Shown: positions 32,586 to 44,404 of the stretch, piece by piece
How positions within the stretch are numbered: the stretch's first letter is position 1
How the letters are laid out: each line of letters opens with the position of its first letter
Source: Tulasnella sp. 424
Lineage: Eukaryota > Basidiomycota > Agaricomycetes > Cantharellales > Tulasnellaceae
DNA length: 64,000 nucleotides
Assembly (NCBI GenBank): GCA_019633425.1
Contig: WSUB01000104.1
Span: 84,396 to 148,395, forward strand
Direction of reading: 5' to 3'
Notes under the pieces: model-generated
What the model was told of the DNA's origin: nothing
Seen by the model: the letters and a program-made list of their open reading frames with translations, nothing else
Databases searched by the model: none
Program-made: the position numbers and the translations under genes

Positions 32586-35584
32586 TCAAATGCCCACCCA
32601 TCTTCGAACTTTCTTGAGGAACCCTTCCTTCTTTTTGGGTCGAGCTCCTGTGGTGTTCTGGTTGGTGTTCTGGGAGTCATGGCTCGTCATAGAAGGGGAC
32701 TCGAGGTTCTCGCGGCTTCCCACTACAGTTGCCCCGATGTCTCTAGGAATCGGAGAGCTGGCGACGGGGGAGTTGGTAGCAAGAGAGACTGCAGAGTTGC
32801 TGGGAGAGGGGACTGGGTGCGATGTCGAGGACACGCTGTTGACGAAACCCACAGGTCCCTCCTCGTCCGGCGTGGCAGGCATATTATTGACTGGGGTTTC
32901 CGCAACTGAAGGGGGATCCGAGCCGAGAGGCATTGAGAATGCAGGGCCTATAGGGGAACCCAAGTCGAGAGCCGCTTGAGCTGGAGTCAGATCCAGGATG
33001 GGTGCCACTGGGGGTGGACGAGGATTCGGGACTGGGGTTTCTTGGACCGAATGGGGATCTGGGTTGCGACCGTTTCTAACAGAGAGAGAATCCGGCGCGC
33101 GAAGACTAGCAACCGAAGGGAGGCCCGAGGTGCGACGGCCTGTAATAGGAGGGGTATTTGGAATTGGATTGCTCGTCACCGGACGGGAACTTGAGGAACT
33201 ACGGCTTGTACTCGACGTGGGGTCCGGTGCACGACCCCTGGGAGTAGAGGGGCGAGATGGGGCAGAGCCGCTTGTCTCCGGATGGCGATTCGAGACACGA
33301 CCACCTGGGACAGGAGAGCTCGAGCGGTGACCACTTGGCGCTGAAGGGGTGTACGGGGTGTGACCGCTTGTAATAGAAGGGCGAGAGTGGTCAGAGTTTC
33401 TTGTCCCTGAATGGGAGTCCGGCACACGACCGCCGGTGACAGGAGAGTTCGAGCGGCGACTGCTTGACACCGAATCTGGAGGACGACGGCTTGTATTGGA
33501 TATGGGGTCCGGGGCCCGATCACTTGGAGTAGAGGGGCGAGATGGGGCGGGGTCCCTTATCCCCGAATGGGGACCCGACGCACGACCGCTTGGGACAGGA
33601 GAGTTCGAGCGGCGACCGCTTGGGACTGAAGGGGAATATGGATCGTGGTTGCCTGAGACAGGAAGAATGGGAGGGGGATTCGTGGTGGGTTTGCCTGTCA
33701 CTGAATGGAGACCTGGAGCATGCCGAGAATTTGTAACCGAGGAAGAATCCGTCGCGCCAAGGCCTGGAACCGGAAAGCGACCTGGGAAGGGATTTTTTGT
33801 CACTGGATAGCGATCTGGGACTGGGATGTTTGCCACTGAAGGAGTGACATAAGAACCCGTGACCACTTCCTGGGCGGCGTCATTCGGGGTGGCGGGATCC
33901 GGAAACGCGACGAATCGTTGATCTAGAGTTTCGGCAAGACTGTGGTATGAGCTTGTAGGGCTTGTACTATTAGACCCTTCGGAGGCACTGTGGTAGACGC
34001 TAATTCGGTTCGATTCCGTAGTCTTGGATGTACTCGGCAAGGTCCCGGTGAACTGAGGGATAGGGAACTGTTGGATTAACCTTCCAAACTCCGTACTTGT
34101 CAGCGATGGAGAAGTCGCTAGGCTGGAGCCAGGACTGTTGGACGCGTTATGGTTGGATTCCGTAGTCTTGGATGTACTCGGCAAGGTCCCGGCGACCTGA
34201 GGGATAGGGAACTGTTCGATCAACCTTCCAAACTCCGTACTTGTCAGCGATGGAGAAGTCGCCACCAGGCTGGAACCATGACTCTGGGACGCGCTAGAAG
34301 GCGAATACGACGACGGCAAAACTGAATTTGGGGGCTGCCGTCTTCCAATCAGCAACACGACTAGGACGACGGTCGAATCACATGACACGCACCGACGGCA
34401 GAATTAGGGCAAATCTCTTCTCCTTGAGTATATCTTCCAAGTTTTTCGAGGTTCCATTGTATATACTCAACTGAATAGCACTTCGGAGGGCGTCATACTT
34501 CGGATCTTTCTTCTTCCTAAGGCACTCGGAGACCTTTCGAGGGTGGCGAAGACCTGCAAGTTGGTGGATCAGAGCTAGTTTCCAAAAGGAGCGAAACATC
34601 CTGACCGAAAAGAACTGGCTCCAGGGGTGGGTCTTCAGTGGTTTGCTGAATTGCTGCTATTGAGAAGGTCTCGGAAGTCGTGTTGACAAGTTGCAACCTC
34701 TCTGTATTTTCGAGGTCTTTAATGGCTATAGTTCTTCCTACATGATTCCAGTTCCACGCAGATTTTCGATCGTACAAAACAGCGCGACGTGCGATGGATA
34801 TCTTTCCATTCATCGGTCGCAGTTCACGGTCGACCGTTTGGTAGACCATGCCAGAGGTCGCAGCATACCGAACCAAGTTGTCAACTTGTCCATGCTGTGC
34901 CCGACCAGGCACGGCTGAAATAGATCCTTGAGTACTTGGTCAGTTTCGCTATAATTTCCCCTACTCACTAAAGCATATCTTGTACTTCGCAACATCCAAC
35001 TTCTTCTCATGTCTTACGTCAACGCGGAGATGGTAGTCCTTCAGCCCTTCCGACGGGTTGGTTTCGTCCGTTTCGTCCCTTCTCTGGTTTAGAAGTGCTT
35101 CCCCCATCCTCTTTGCTTCGGTACCCTCTCTTAACTTTTTAGACTTTTTCCACGCGTCTGCGATCTTGCTAGGTTTTTTCCTTGGGTCTGACTGTAGGGC
35201 CATAAGAAGTCGTCCAACCCAAGTTCCACTAGACCCACTTTGCCTAGTGATTCGAGATATTCATTCATCATCTCGACAGCTGATTTGACCTCGCTCTCGT
35301 TTTGGGGTTCATTCACTACCCGTATTACAAGCGCATCGATTCTTAAGTCCTCAATTAGACCCCGAGCAGCTCCCCAAATCGCTCTGAGGAACTCACCCCT
35401 GTCGTGCATCCTCAGACAAGTTCGCGTTATCCGCCATACCGACCAGATAAAAAAACTCGACGACCTGGTCCCTGTTCGCTTTGGACTCGATGACGAGTAT
35501 GCAGTGGCAAAGATATCGCCCCAGCTGACGAGGATCGCAGGTGGCTAAACCACTTGCGGGGAGTGTGAAAGGTATTTCGGACAT
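32586..35584 (-). CDS. L2: cassette L protein with very long repetitive tail
   Basis: Exons 35584-35397, 35341-35239, 35191-34969, 34914-34606, 34553-34393 and 34334-32586 give 910 aa, with the same intron phases as L1 and L3 (2, 0, 1, 1, 0). The head (1-328) has CHCILVIESKANRDQVVEFF, SDPRKKPSKIADAW, DNLVRYAATSGM and RLQLVNTTSE. The tail (582 aa) is almost entirely Ser, Pro, Thr, Arg and Gly and contains two kinds of tandem repeat. It ends KKKEGFLKKVRRWVGI, the same kind of basic, aromatic-ended motif as in L1, L3 and the pseudokinase. It is divergent from H2 (884 bp between start codons) and convergent with TM2. Confidence 0.8.
33180..33650 (-). repeat. About 45-aa tandem repeats inside the L2 tail
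   Basis: Three degenerate units begin RRSNSPVPSGRAS, RRSNSPVTGGRVP and RSSSPVPGGRVS and contain SRPSTP or SRPSIT elements. They lie in frame and enlarge the disordered tail. Confidence 0.7.
34010..34273 (-). repeat. Near-identical tandem repeat at the start of the L2 tail
   Basis: Two copies of about 120 bp share CCGTAGTCTTGGATGTACTC and GGGATAGGGAACTGTT with few differences. They encode SPSLTSTEFGRLI followed by QQFPIPQ or EQFPIPQ twice. The close match points to a recent event. Confidence 0.8.
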
Positions 35585-36403
35585 ATCGAAGATGGAAATC
35601 GAGGTTGCTCGGACAGAGTTTCGTCATTGTGAAGAGGGACGACGTGGTGGGCGACTCTGACACCCCCGCGGGCTCAGTAGCGGTATTCGCCGAGCTAAAG
35701 TGATCCCACAAGTTGAGGCTGTTCTCGTAGGCTTCCTCGAATTCATACAAGGAAGGCGTCTATCCTCGAATTCGGCGGTGACGACATTTGCCTGCTTGAA
35801 GAGGACAGGTTGTGGTGCGTTTGCCGTATGTATGCGTGGGAGAGCGCACACTGCCACACCACCACACCAACACAACGTTGCAAAACCCTTATACCAATCT
35901 CTATTGGACTTATACGCCGAAATATCGGTTCAACGTGTAATATACCGCTAACTGGCATGCGTATGGATCTCAGTGCACTTCGATTGTTTACCGGGCCTCT
36001 GCTGACAAGCGTCCCAGACACTAGAGTGGGTTAAACCCTCCGATCAAACTATTAATGGGAAGCTTCTTCTAGAGCTCAATATATCGGTCGGCGATTTCAT
36101 CTTCGTTATCGGTGACTGCAGGAACCCGAGCCTACCAGACGCTGTCGTATCGCACCCCAGCTTACCCGTGTTCGAGGCAAAAGCTCCTTTAAACAACGGT
36201 ATCAAATAAGGGGAACTTTTTCGTGTGCTACCAGTTAAGCCTCAAATGGGGACGGCAAGCCGAAAAGCCCGCCAATTCATCTGATATTCTCTTCAGAATC
36301 CATAGCCACAACGCCCATAAAGATTTTAATATCTCCGTCAACTCGAATAGAAAACTCTAAGCGCCACACTGACGTAAATTCTACTGAAGAATGCACATGC
36401 ACT

Positions 36404-36411
36404 TATAAATA
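36404..36411 (+). promoter_or_regulatory. TATA box of H2
   Basis: TATAAATA lies 58 bp before the ATG at 36469. Confidence 0.5.
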
Positions 36412-36468
36412 CGGGCCCGTCCAGTTGTACGACAAAGCGTCATACTGCACCGTTCATTCTCCCCTTCA

Positions 36469-38513
36469 ATGAGTTTCGCGCAGGTCTCACACCTTCCCAA
36501 TTCCACATCACCATGGAAAGTGCCCGAAGTAGATGGTGGTCTTAAACTTACGTCCAAACTTCTGGGCAATGTTCTTGACTTGGGTGTGCAGTCTCCAAAC
36601 CACTCGTTGAAGGCGCAACATCTCCTATCCAGGGGCATAGAAATCCTGATATCGGTCCAACACTACCTTCAGAGCGGAGAAAAGGACCTGCTTGGAGCCC
36701 TTCAGACATTGAACGATCTTCAAGCAACGGAAAAGTTGGTAATAACCTCGCTTTATTACTAGCGCCTGTAGACCTAATAGTCCTCTGCAGTGTCCTTACA
36801 GAGTCCATCGTAATTCTCCACGACGACGTGAAGGAGGCAGAGTCTCTCCCCTGCGATCGGGCAGTAATGTCGTCATGGCATCTGAATCGGAATACCTTTA
36901 CCGCGAAACTCGAAGAGCTGGCCGATACCAGACAGTCCAAGGTTCGCTTGCTTCCGGATTTGTCAGTCTGCATCCTTAAATGACGATGAGCACGTTCTAG
37001 AAAGATAAAAACCGATGGTCGGCAGTAATGAAAGATGTTGTGCGAGCGGATGATCTGAGCTTCGTCACCCGTCTGTCCGAAGACGTAGAGAAGAACTGCC
37101 AAGACGATAAGTGAGTTAACCATACAGGAGCGTATAATCCGTACCCTGGTATTTATTGAACCTCTATCGTCGCTAGGGCCAAGGATGCTGTGAAAAGCAT
37201 CGTTGCATCACTCGATAGTGCGCCAACTGAAGCGGACGAGGTGAGCTATTAGACCGGCGGCGCGGTGAAAACAAAAGGACGAAATCTCATACCATTGGAC
37301 ATGACCAGAAAACTCGAACGGATTCTATTCTGGGGATAATGTGCTTAGCGGATGAAGCAAATCGTCCAATGGGCGCTGGTATGGACAGTGTGGTTCGGTG
37401 AGTTGAAAAGTTGCTCGGCTTCCCAGGAGGAAACCTCTGATCCATTTCACGTGAAGAGTGGTCGGCGACATGGCAGAACGGCTGAAACAGCCCGATAAAG
37501 AAAAGTGGAAGTCTATTTCTGAACGACTGCATGGCTTACCTGTCTGTCGGAAGGTGTGGATACACACCTAGGATTTGGATTTTGACTAACGTCGCTGGAA
37601 AAGGTCGAAAAGCCTCTCTTAATACACGAGGGAAGGTATACCATACCAGCGGTTATTGAGGATGCCCAAGCGGAGGTTCTTTCAGCTGGTGCATCGATCG
37701 GAGGTTAGTGAGAGCGCTACGTGACTCGTCGCGAATCCCATTTGACGCTGAACCTGCTTGCTCTTGGCACAGAAATAGTGCCTTTGGATATCAGCGATCC
37801 GACCGTTCGGATCGACGAGGAGCTCATTGCAAAGGCTAAGAAGTACGTTGAGCAAATTGGGAAAGCGATGGCCGAAGGAACTAGGAATTTGGAGGCTCTT
37901 TCAAAGAAGAAGTCCTTCACGGAGGTGGTAGGCGAGAAGAACTACAATCAAATTTCATACGCTGCGGTGCATCTGTTTGGAGTAAGGAACTCCAGATAGT
38001 GATCAGGCCGCACAGAATATCCTTGCTAACCTCGAGCTCGTGTCCATAGAATATTGCTATGGCACTTACACCCGCCGTCGAAGTCTCTGCGCTCAGGGAG
38101 CCGGTAAATCTTGTAACGTTAGTATGCTCCTGGTTGCGCGTCTGCCTTTCCAAAACTTCTAACTCGCTTCCACGTCCAGCGCATCTGTCTCCAAGTTTAT
38201 CAACGCCTTAACTGCATTCAAGAAGAGTCCTGGTGAAAAATGGAAAGCAACGCTATTGCGCAGTCTAGAAAATACCGTAAAGGTTTTGACGGCTTTCGGG
38301 GAAGAAGCTAAGAACGAGGCTGTGACGAAAGCCGCGGCTGGAGGTGTAAATCAGGAAGGGGGTGCGGAAAGTGGTGCGGGGAGTCTGGAGACTGATCCAA
38401 CTCAACCTGCCACAGAGGAGCCAAAGAGTCCGGTTCCTCTATCGGAGACCGGAAATACTCAACCTTCCCCAACGGGTTCCGGAAGTGAGACGCCTACTAC
38501 CGGGGGCACTTAA
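36469..38513 (+). CDS. H2: all-helical cassette protein
   Basis: Ten exons (36469-36734, 36791-36941, 37001-37110, 37177-37240, 37309-37397, 37457-37553, 37604-37703, 37773-37981, 38050-38117, 38180-38513) give 495 aa. All junctions have the same phases as in H3. The N-terminal domain has HSLKAQHLLSRGIEIL, SWHLNRNTFTAKLEEL and MKDVVRADDLSFVTRL, and is shared with the pseudokinase. A middle part (DSILGIMCLADEANRP, VEKPLLIHEGRY) and a long helix (ELIAKAKKYVEQIGKAMAEG) follow. The last 55 residues are acidic, Ser/Pro/Thr-rich and disordered. There is no signal peptide and no clear TM segment, so it is probably cytosolic. A HeLo/MLKL-NTD-like four-helix fold for the first domain is a guess from helix spacing only. 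Confidence 0.85.
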
Positions 38514-40374
38514 GATAATGGAAAGGACTTGGGTTGGGCTGAAGGTCACATGCTTATTTGTATTCCTCGATGAAGGCAATATGTCTCAGCAATGTTATAT
38601 ATGGTTCTTTATGCTGCAATCGTATTCTTTCCCGCCTGTAGTTACCATAGCGACCAGCGAGCACGATCCAGGAGATATTTGGTGACATCAGTGAGCCCTA
38701 ACCTTCGTTTCTTTCCTCTTCAAACCAGATCCACCCCTATGTTATCCGTTTCAACCCAACTGCCCCCATCGTTGAGCAGCAAGGACGACGGCTTTCGGAT
38801 TGCGAAAAGGATAATCCCAAGGAAAGAGCACTTTCAGACGGTACCTGAGGAGCGATCCGGCTTTAGAGCTGCCAGATGGTAGATACTACTGTCTGGAACT
38901 GCGATTTCAATAAACGGATCTAATATTCCGAGGTTCCTTCTGTCTAACCGCGTGGCTAGTCGATAAATAAGGCAAAACAAATGTCAGAATCGGATTTCAC
39001 TGGGCCGCGCTTCCCCTCATCATGAAGACTGGCAGTGCCATCGGTCCAAAATCAGGGTCATAATACCCTTTTCAGCACTAATATTTGTCGCGAAGTGGAT
39101 ATGAATACCGAATTGCAATCCGGTGATAAGGCTTCGGAGCAGGATCGTTCTCTTGTGTCATCTCAAAGAGAAGCTCAATCCTCACACGCCAGTCGTTTCT
39201 AGATAGGAGCATGCAACAGATAGAAGCCCCGTGATGGTCTCAATAGTAGTGGAACGTGCAGGTGAAGGCGCAAAGTTGGTCACTCACGAACTAGATCCCC
39301 AGTCAGCAGGGGCATCCATACCTGCAGGCAAGGGTCGACATTCCAAAAGAAAGATCCCATAGAGTGACTACAGGAAAGGAGGTAAATATTTATCCCCCAG
39401 CGCCCACGTGCCCCTCGGTGCTGAAAGCCAGCAAGAACGAAGACAGATTGCATGGTCGCTCATATTTCTCGGCCCGAGTCGTACATAAATCGAGGCATGG
39501 CAACAGTCGATATAATGATTTCAATTGTATTATAACACCTTGGTTCGACAGTTCTTAATCTAAAGATTCCAGGCGCACACGCGATCCCTCATATGCTCGA
39601 TGACGTCATCCAGACCACGTTGCGGCCGAGAACATTCTCCCAGGTGGCTTAGGTCTATACTGTAAGAGGAAGTACAATATAAGTTTAAGGCCATCGCATC
39701 AACTCGTTGACGGTGCGACGTTGACCTCTGACCAGGGGGATGGATCTGACGTTTCAGGCGTACTCCTTTCAATCTAACGCTCAGATTAAACCTTCCACCC
39801 CAACGGCTCGTCACTCGCGGTGATGTCTCACTTCAGCTATGTCCGCACACAAAGACAGCTCCTCCTTGAGAGCTGTTGCCTTACCATCGCTGGAGTGCAG
39901 GTGCAGCCTATTATTGAACAAGGTCCATCGGCTACGGCCGAGAGAATTATAGTTAGTGTTGAGTATTGACTATGTAAAGAGCGCCCACGCATAGTGCCGA
40001 GTACTAGCAAAAATGATGGTTGTCACTCGAGTTAAGATGGGACTTGGTTGCTTCCTGGACGTCTGACCGGTACAACTGAGCTTGAAGCACACGTGATCAC
40101 ACTCTCCAACGAACTCCGGCCTTCGAAGAGCGCGGACGGCTCCGCTTCGTAGCAAACAACGAACAAAAAAACGATAACCATCAGATCATTGCAACGTGCT
40201 CCCATGCTACCCCAGGTGCGATCGAACAACCGGTTGCCTTCTCAGGAATCGGCATGAACATAGCCACTCATTATCGGTGCACCGCCCGGGCCCTCTCCCT
40301 CTATTTCTTTAGAACAAGTTCGTGATACCTCTGATATAGCTGAGGGAATTTCTGTATCACGTGGTTTTACTAGG
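38514..40374. other. Intergenic, nothing recognised
   Basis: No supported gene. The end of this stretch (from about 40.1 kb) belongs to the tandem duplication around the TM gene at 40469. Confidence 0.45.
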
Positions 40375-40382
40375 TATATAAG
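40375..40382 (+). promoter_or_regulatory. TATA box of the TM gene at 40469
   Basis: TATATAAG lies about 90 bp before the ATG. Confidence 0.5.
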
Positions 40383-40468
40383 TCGTGCATGGCCCATCTA
40401 CACAGTGCGCCAGCCAACTTTGAACCCTCTCCCCTCTTCCCTCTCAGCTTCAATTCTCCTCGTACATC

Positions 40469-41319
40469 ATGACTACAACACAGACCAACTTGGTAGCTCA
40501 AATGCAGTCTACTCAGATTCCCTGTGGAGTCGTGGGTCATAGGAGGGGTGAGTCCTCTAAGCGACTTTCCGTGCACCACGTGCAAACTCAGTCCTGACGC
40601 TGATCACCCTCAAAGACAGAAACGAACCACTCACTCCCGTTATAGATGCTACCAAAAATGGGCTGGTCACCTCATTTACTACAATCGCTGTTGTGGTGGG
40701 TAATTTGTGGTCGAATCAGTATCCTTAGGACTCGCTTGTTCAGGTATAATTATTACTATGATAGGCGACCCTTCTCGCTTCTATTGAAGGGGTCTTCCTC
40801 TCAATAATCAAAGCACAGTCCTCTTCACAGCCTTCTTCGGGACAGCCTCAACCTGAGGAGCCAAACCTCAATCAAATGAAAATGAAGATAATGGTCTCTC
40901 TGACGTACCTTGCCATCCTCTCCAATATTGGCGCTTCATGGAGTGCTCTGAGAATGATTGACATTCTCGGAAAGATGACCTTCTATGTTGCCAAGCGCAA
41001 TTCGACTTGTACTATAGAAGAAGGGGGGTCGTTCCAACTGGAAAAAGTCGGCAGCGTTGATGAGGCGATGAGGCTACATGGGGTAGCTGGAATTTGGTGC
41101 TTTTTCTCGTGGCACTGTAAGTTTTTGAAGCAAGAGTAAGCCGTATCAATCTGATGCCCATTTCAATTAGGCTGTATTTCGCTCTTCATCGGCAGCCTTT
41201 GCGTTGTCGCACAGATTTTACTATATGTTTGGATTGACGAAGCTCCAAGCGTCTCCATCGCGATGACGGTGCTGGCTTGTGCTGCTTCGATACCTATTTT
41301 CTATAGCCTAATTCATTAA
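40469..41319 (+). CDS. TM4: stand-alone member of the cassette TM family
   Basis: Exons 40469-40547, 40646-40695, 40765-41116 and 41171-41319 give 209 aa, with the same phases (1, 0, 1) and the same 149-nt last exon as TM2 and TM3. The segments are TTIAVVATLLASIEGVFLSI, SLTYLAILSNIGASWSAL with the motif LRMIDILGKM, ISLFIGSLCVVAQILLYVWI, and a C-terminal AMTVLACAASIPIFYSLI. A hydrophilic Gln/Pro/Ser insert lies between segments 1 and 2. No L or H gene adjoins it; its nearest neighbours are its own dead duplicate and the complete TM3-L3-H3 cassette. Confidence 0.85.
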
Positions 41320-41939
41320 ACGGATCCAAGTAAACTTCTAGGACTATGTGTATTTCTAGCTTTGTATATCTATGCATGTAGCCACTTCCAGACAATTTTG
41401 ACTTTGTATGGTGACCTCGACAGAATTTCACATCAGAACAGTTGCTCGGAAGCTTCAAAAACCGAAAGGGCGTGCCCTCGAATCTAATCCTCGTCGTGGG
41501 TCGTCTCTCTGAAAGACTTGGATCCCAACGAGGCTGTTCTTTGAGCTATCTTTTAAGTGAAAAGGCAGTGAGGCTGGTGTTGGCGAACTTCTTAAGCCAC
41601 CGAAGGCCTTGGCGAAGCGACCGATCGAAGTCAGCACACCATCATCTGAGGGCCCCGTGCCGCCGCATGCACACGGCTGACCTCACCACACACTGGACCT
41701 CTATTCGCGATTGTTAGATCTCTCTCTATCTCTATCGTGCACCATGGATTGAGGATGCGAATTTTCGCCTCCGCCGGACAAAGGTTCCAGCGGAACCAGA
41801 CAAAGCTCTTGGGCATGGTCCGGCCGCTAGATCGGGGGACAGCAATTTAGATATGTCAGCCAGCGACGATTAAGCGAGCTTTGAACTCCGAACTGTGCGC
41901 ATGGAGCTGTGTGAGTTGGAGCTGCGGTCTCATTACAAT

Positions 41940-41968
41940 AAGCCACATACTCCCTGCGTATGTGGCTT
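41940..41968. other. Perfect 11-bp inverted repeat (hairpin)
   Basis: AAGCCACATAC (41940-41950) and its exact complement GTATGTGGCTT (41958-41968) are separated by 7 nt. In the second tandem unit (near 43.90-43.94 kb) the arms shorten to AAGCCACA/TGTGGCTT with a longer loop. Confidence 0.7.
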
Positions 41969-42029
41969 TATCTCCACGAGGCCCCCGCACTGCGAATCTT
42001 CCAGCCAGAAGAGAGGAAGGCGGATAATA

Positions 42030-42103
42030 CTATTGGAAACCTTCACTTTCTCGGAGAACCCCGAGAAACTCCCCAAGGGGTTTCGCCCTGGGTTTCCAAA
42101 TAG
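42030..42103. other. Nested foldback element
   Basis: Outer arms TATTGGAAACC and GGTTTCCAAATA enclose a perfect inner stem, TTTCTCGG (42047-42054) with CCGAGAAA (42061-42068), and a small CCCCAAGGGG palindrome. It could be a tiny non-autonomous foldback or an RNA hairpin; no coding capacity. Confidence 0.5.
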
Positions 42104-42949
42104 TTTGATCCACTAATGTAACGCGCGACAGGCTGACTTAATGGATGAGCCCTTGCATGATATTACACTAGCCATCATTTAGTGAGTTAAATACTCTTAT
42201 TGTTTATGAAGTAAGATGATCGGAGGTTACGATTCCTCGCTTCCGGTCGTGGCCGTCTGTGGTTCCAAAAAAATGTAGATCCGACCAGGTTAATTAAGAG
42301 CCCTAACACGGGGTGGTGCGAGTGTGGGCCTAGGGCCACTCTATAAAAGACGTAGAACGTTAAGGTGAGAGTAGAACACTCCCAGCCTCCTGGCCAATGC
42401 AGCTGAGGCCTTGCGGCGAACGCGATCGATCATGTTCTCCACACAATTCCGACAGTACTGCACTACGAGTGATAAACAACTCTGGCTCACTAACCGCTTT
42501 ATCAGTATAACCCTTTTATGCACAAATTTCTATTCCAACGCTCGAGGAAGAGAACGAATGCAGCGGCTCGTCGGGTGCCTTCATTAGGCGCTAGTGGTGG
42601 ACAGGAGGATAACCATGAGATCAATGCAACGTGCTCCCTCCTGCGCCCGGTGCGATCGAACGACCGGTTGCCTACCCAGCACGTGATCAAGGTGAGCATA
42701 GCCTATCATTATCAGCGCAGAGCCCTCCCCAACGCTCTTTGAAAGAAGTGAGCATGAGCGCCGCATAATATTTTCTTGGAACTCTGAGAAAATTTCCTTC
42801 CTCACATCGAAGAAGCTTTCGTTCGGTATATAGCTCGCACAACGACCTGCCAAATCACTCCAGATATCATCTGTAAAGTCTTCATGTCGTGTGGTAACCA
42901 ACCTCAGACTCCACCTTCCTTCCCTGACTGTCGTTTATCGGCAAGCTGA

Positions 42950-43560
42950 GCCTTTGATCTGACCATCCGATTCGCTTGGAACAATCTATGAAGAAGAGGA
43001 CGTATCGGAGCTCCTCAAAGTCATCGGTGCCACAAAAAATGGAATGATTAGCTCGTTTACCACAATGGCTGCTGTGGTTGGTATCGTTGTCATCCAACCA
43101 TTCTCCGCACTAATAACCTCCCCTTCTCTCGTAGGCGACTCTGCTCGCGTCCATCGAAGGCGTCTTCCTCTCAATAATCAAATCCTCAGAAGGATCTTCA
43201 CTCAATGGGTCATTGCGAAGGAGATTGATGGTCGCTCTGACGTACTTGGTCATCGGGGCGTCATGGAGTACCCTCAGAATGATTGATAAGTACTCTGGGG
43301 AAAATAACTTTCCAAGTGGCCAAACACAAAACGACCAATATCAAAGTGAAAGAAAAGTGGATTTATTCAAGCCGAATGATTTCAAGAGCATTGCGAAGCG
43401 ATGAGTGGATACGGGCTATGATGCGAAGCTAACCCTCGTTGCGGATCGTCATGGTGAAAGCGGTGGGTCAGCGCTAGGCTGTTCCAAAAGTTATATTTCA
43501 ACTGGGAAGGGTTGTGGAGTTAGTGGTGAGAAGCTTCTTAAGCCACCGGATGTTTGACGA
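42950..43560 (+). pseudogene. TM family pseudogene (second tandem unit)
   Basis: The exon starting GCCACAAAAAATGGAATGATTAG and the next exon (ACTCTGCTCGCGTCCATCG) are preserved. A deletion then removes part of segment 2, leaving TYLVIGASWSTLRMID, and the frame is lost at KYSGENNFPSG. The third and fourth segments cannot be read. Confidence 0.75.
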
Positions 43561-44404
43561 GGCAACCGATCGAGGTCAGAACACTATCTGGGGGCCTCCG
43601 GAGATCAATTCCATAATTACCGAGAACGTTGCTGCTAGGTGAGCCTACCTGGCCCCACAGTCTGCTGGCCAGTTCTAAATCTCTTTGTCTCAGTTTCCTT
43701 TTACCACGAAGTGAGACTGTGATTTTGCGCTCCCAGTGGGTATCTGTCTGATGAGAAACCAGCGAATGCTGCACGGGACTTCAGATGCTAGAAAATCAGG
43801 GAAGCAGTCTCGATCTGTCAACGAACGGAGATCAAGCCCACTATGAATTCCGATTCGTGTGGTGGAGCTCTATGAGTTGAAGCTGCGGTCTTATCGCAAT
43901 AAGCCACATATGCAGGTTCGCTAGGGTTTGCTTGTGGCTTAATCGTTCCTCCTACCAGGCGTCCACGAGGGACCCGCGTTGCGAATCTTTCAGCTAGAAA
44001 GGAGAAACGCTGGCACGCATTTATCTGCCAGCTGGCAATTAAGTCTAAATCGGGCTACCATTTCGATCACTAGAGCTAATGTAACGTACATAGCAGCTTT
44101 GATGGCTGAGGCCTTGCATAACATTACCCTGGCGAGCATCTCTTCGGCTAAGCTACATAAATTGAATAATCCGTGGCATCGTTTAAGTGGGATGGTTGGA
44201 TCCAGCTCCGCTCCAGACTTGGGTGTCACTTTCCCAGGCAAGTATCTGTTCGATGCATTCAATGAAGTGGAGCTTTCTGCCACCACAAATGCGGCGCGGG
44301 CGTGGACCTACCGGGTCATCCTATTTAAAGATGGGAAGGTTGAGCAAGGAGATCGTAGGTGCCCACCATATTCAACAGCCCCCTCTACCGATTGTACTTC
44401 TAAG

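Larger units (their letters stand above)
40100..44000. repeat. Tandem duplication of a TM gene with its flanks
   Basis: The first unit (about 40.15-42.03 kb) and second unit (about 42.6-44.0 kb) share the upstream block CATTGCAACGTGCTCCC (second copy CAATGCAACGTGCTCCC) with GCGATCGAACAACCGGTTGCC, the TM gene body, and the downstream blocks ACCGATCGAAGTCAG and AGCTGCGGTCT...CAATAAGCCACATA. The gene survives in unit 1 and is broken in unit 2. Confidence 0.75.

Noticed and set aside
33095..33810. Plus-strand frames within L2
   Set aside because: They are the antisense of the repetitive L2 tail; the minus frame has conserved splicing and paralogs.
36469..38513. Naming H2/H3 as MLKL or HeLo proteins
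   Set aside because: Only helix-rich composition and the link to a pseudokinase support it; no signature motif can be read by eye.
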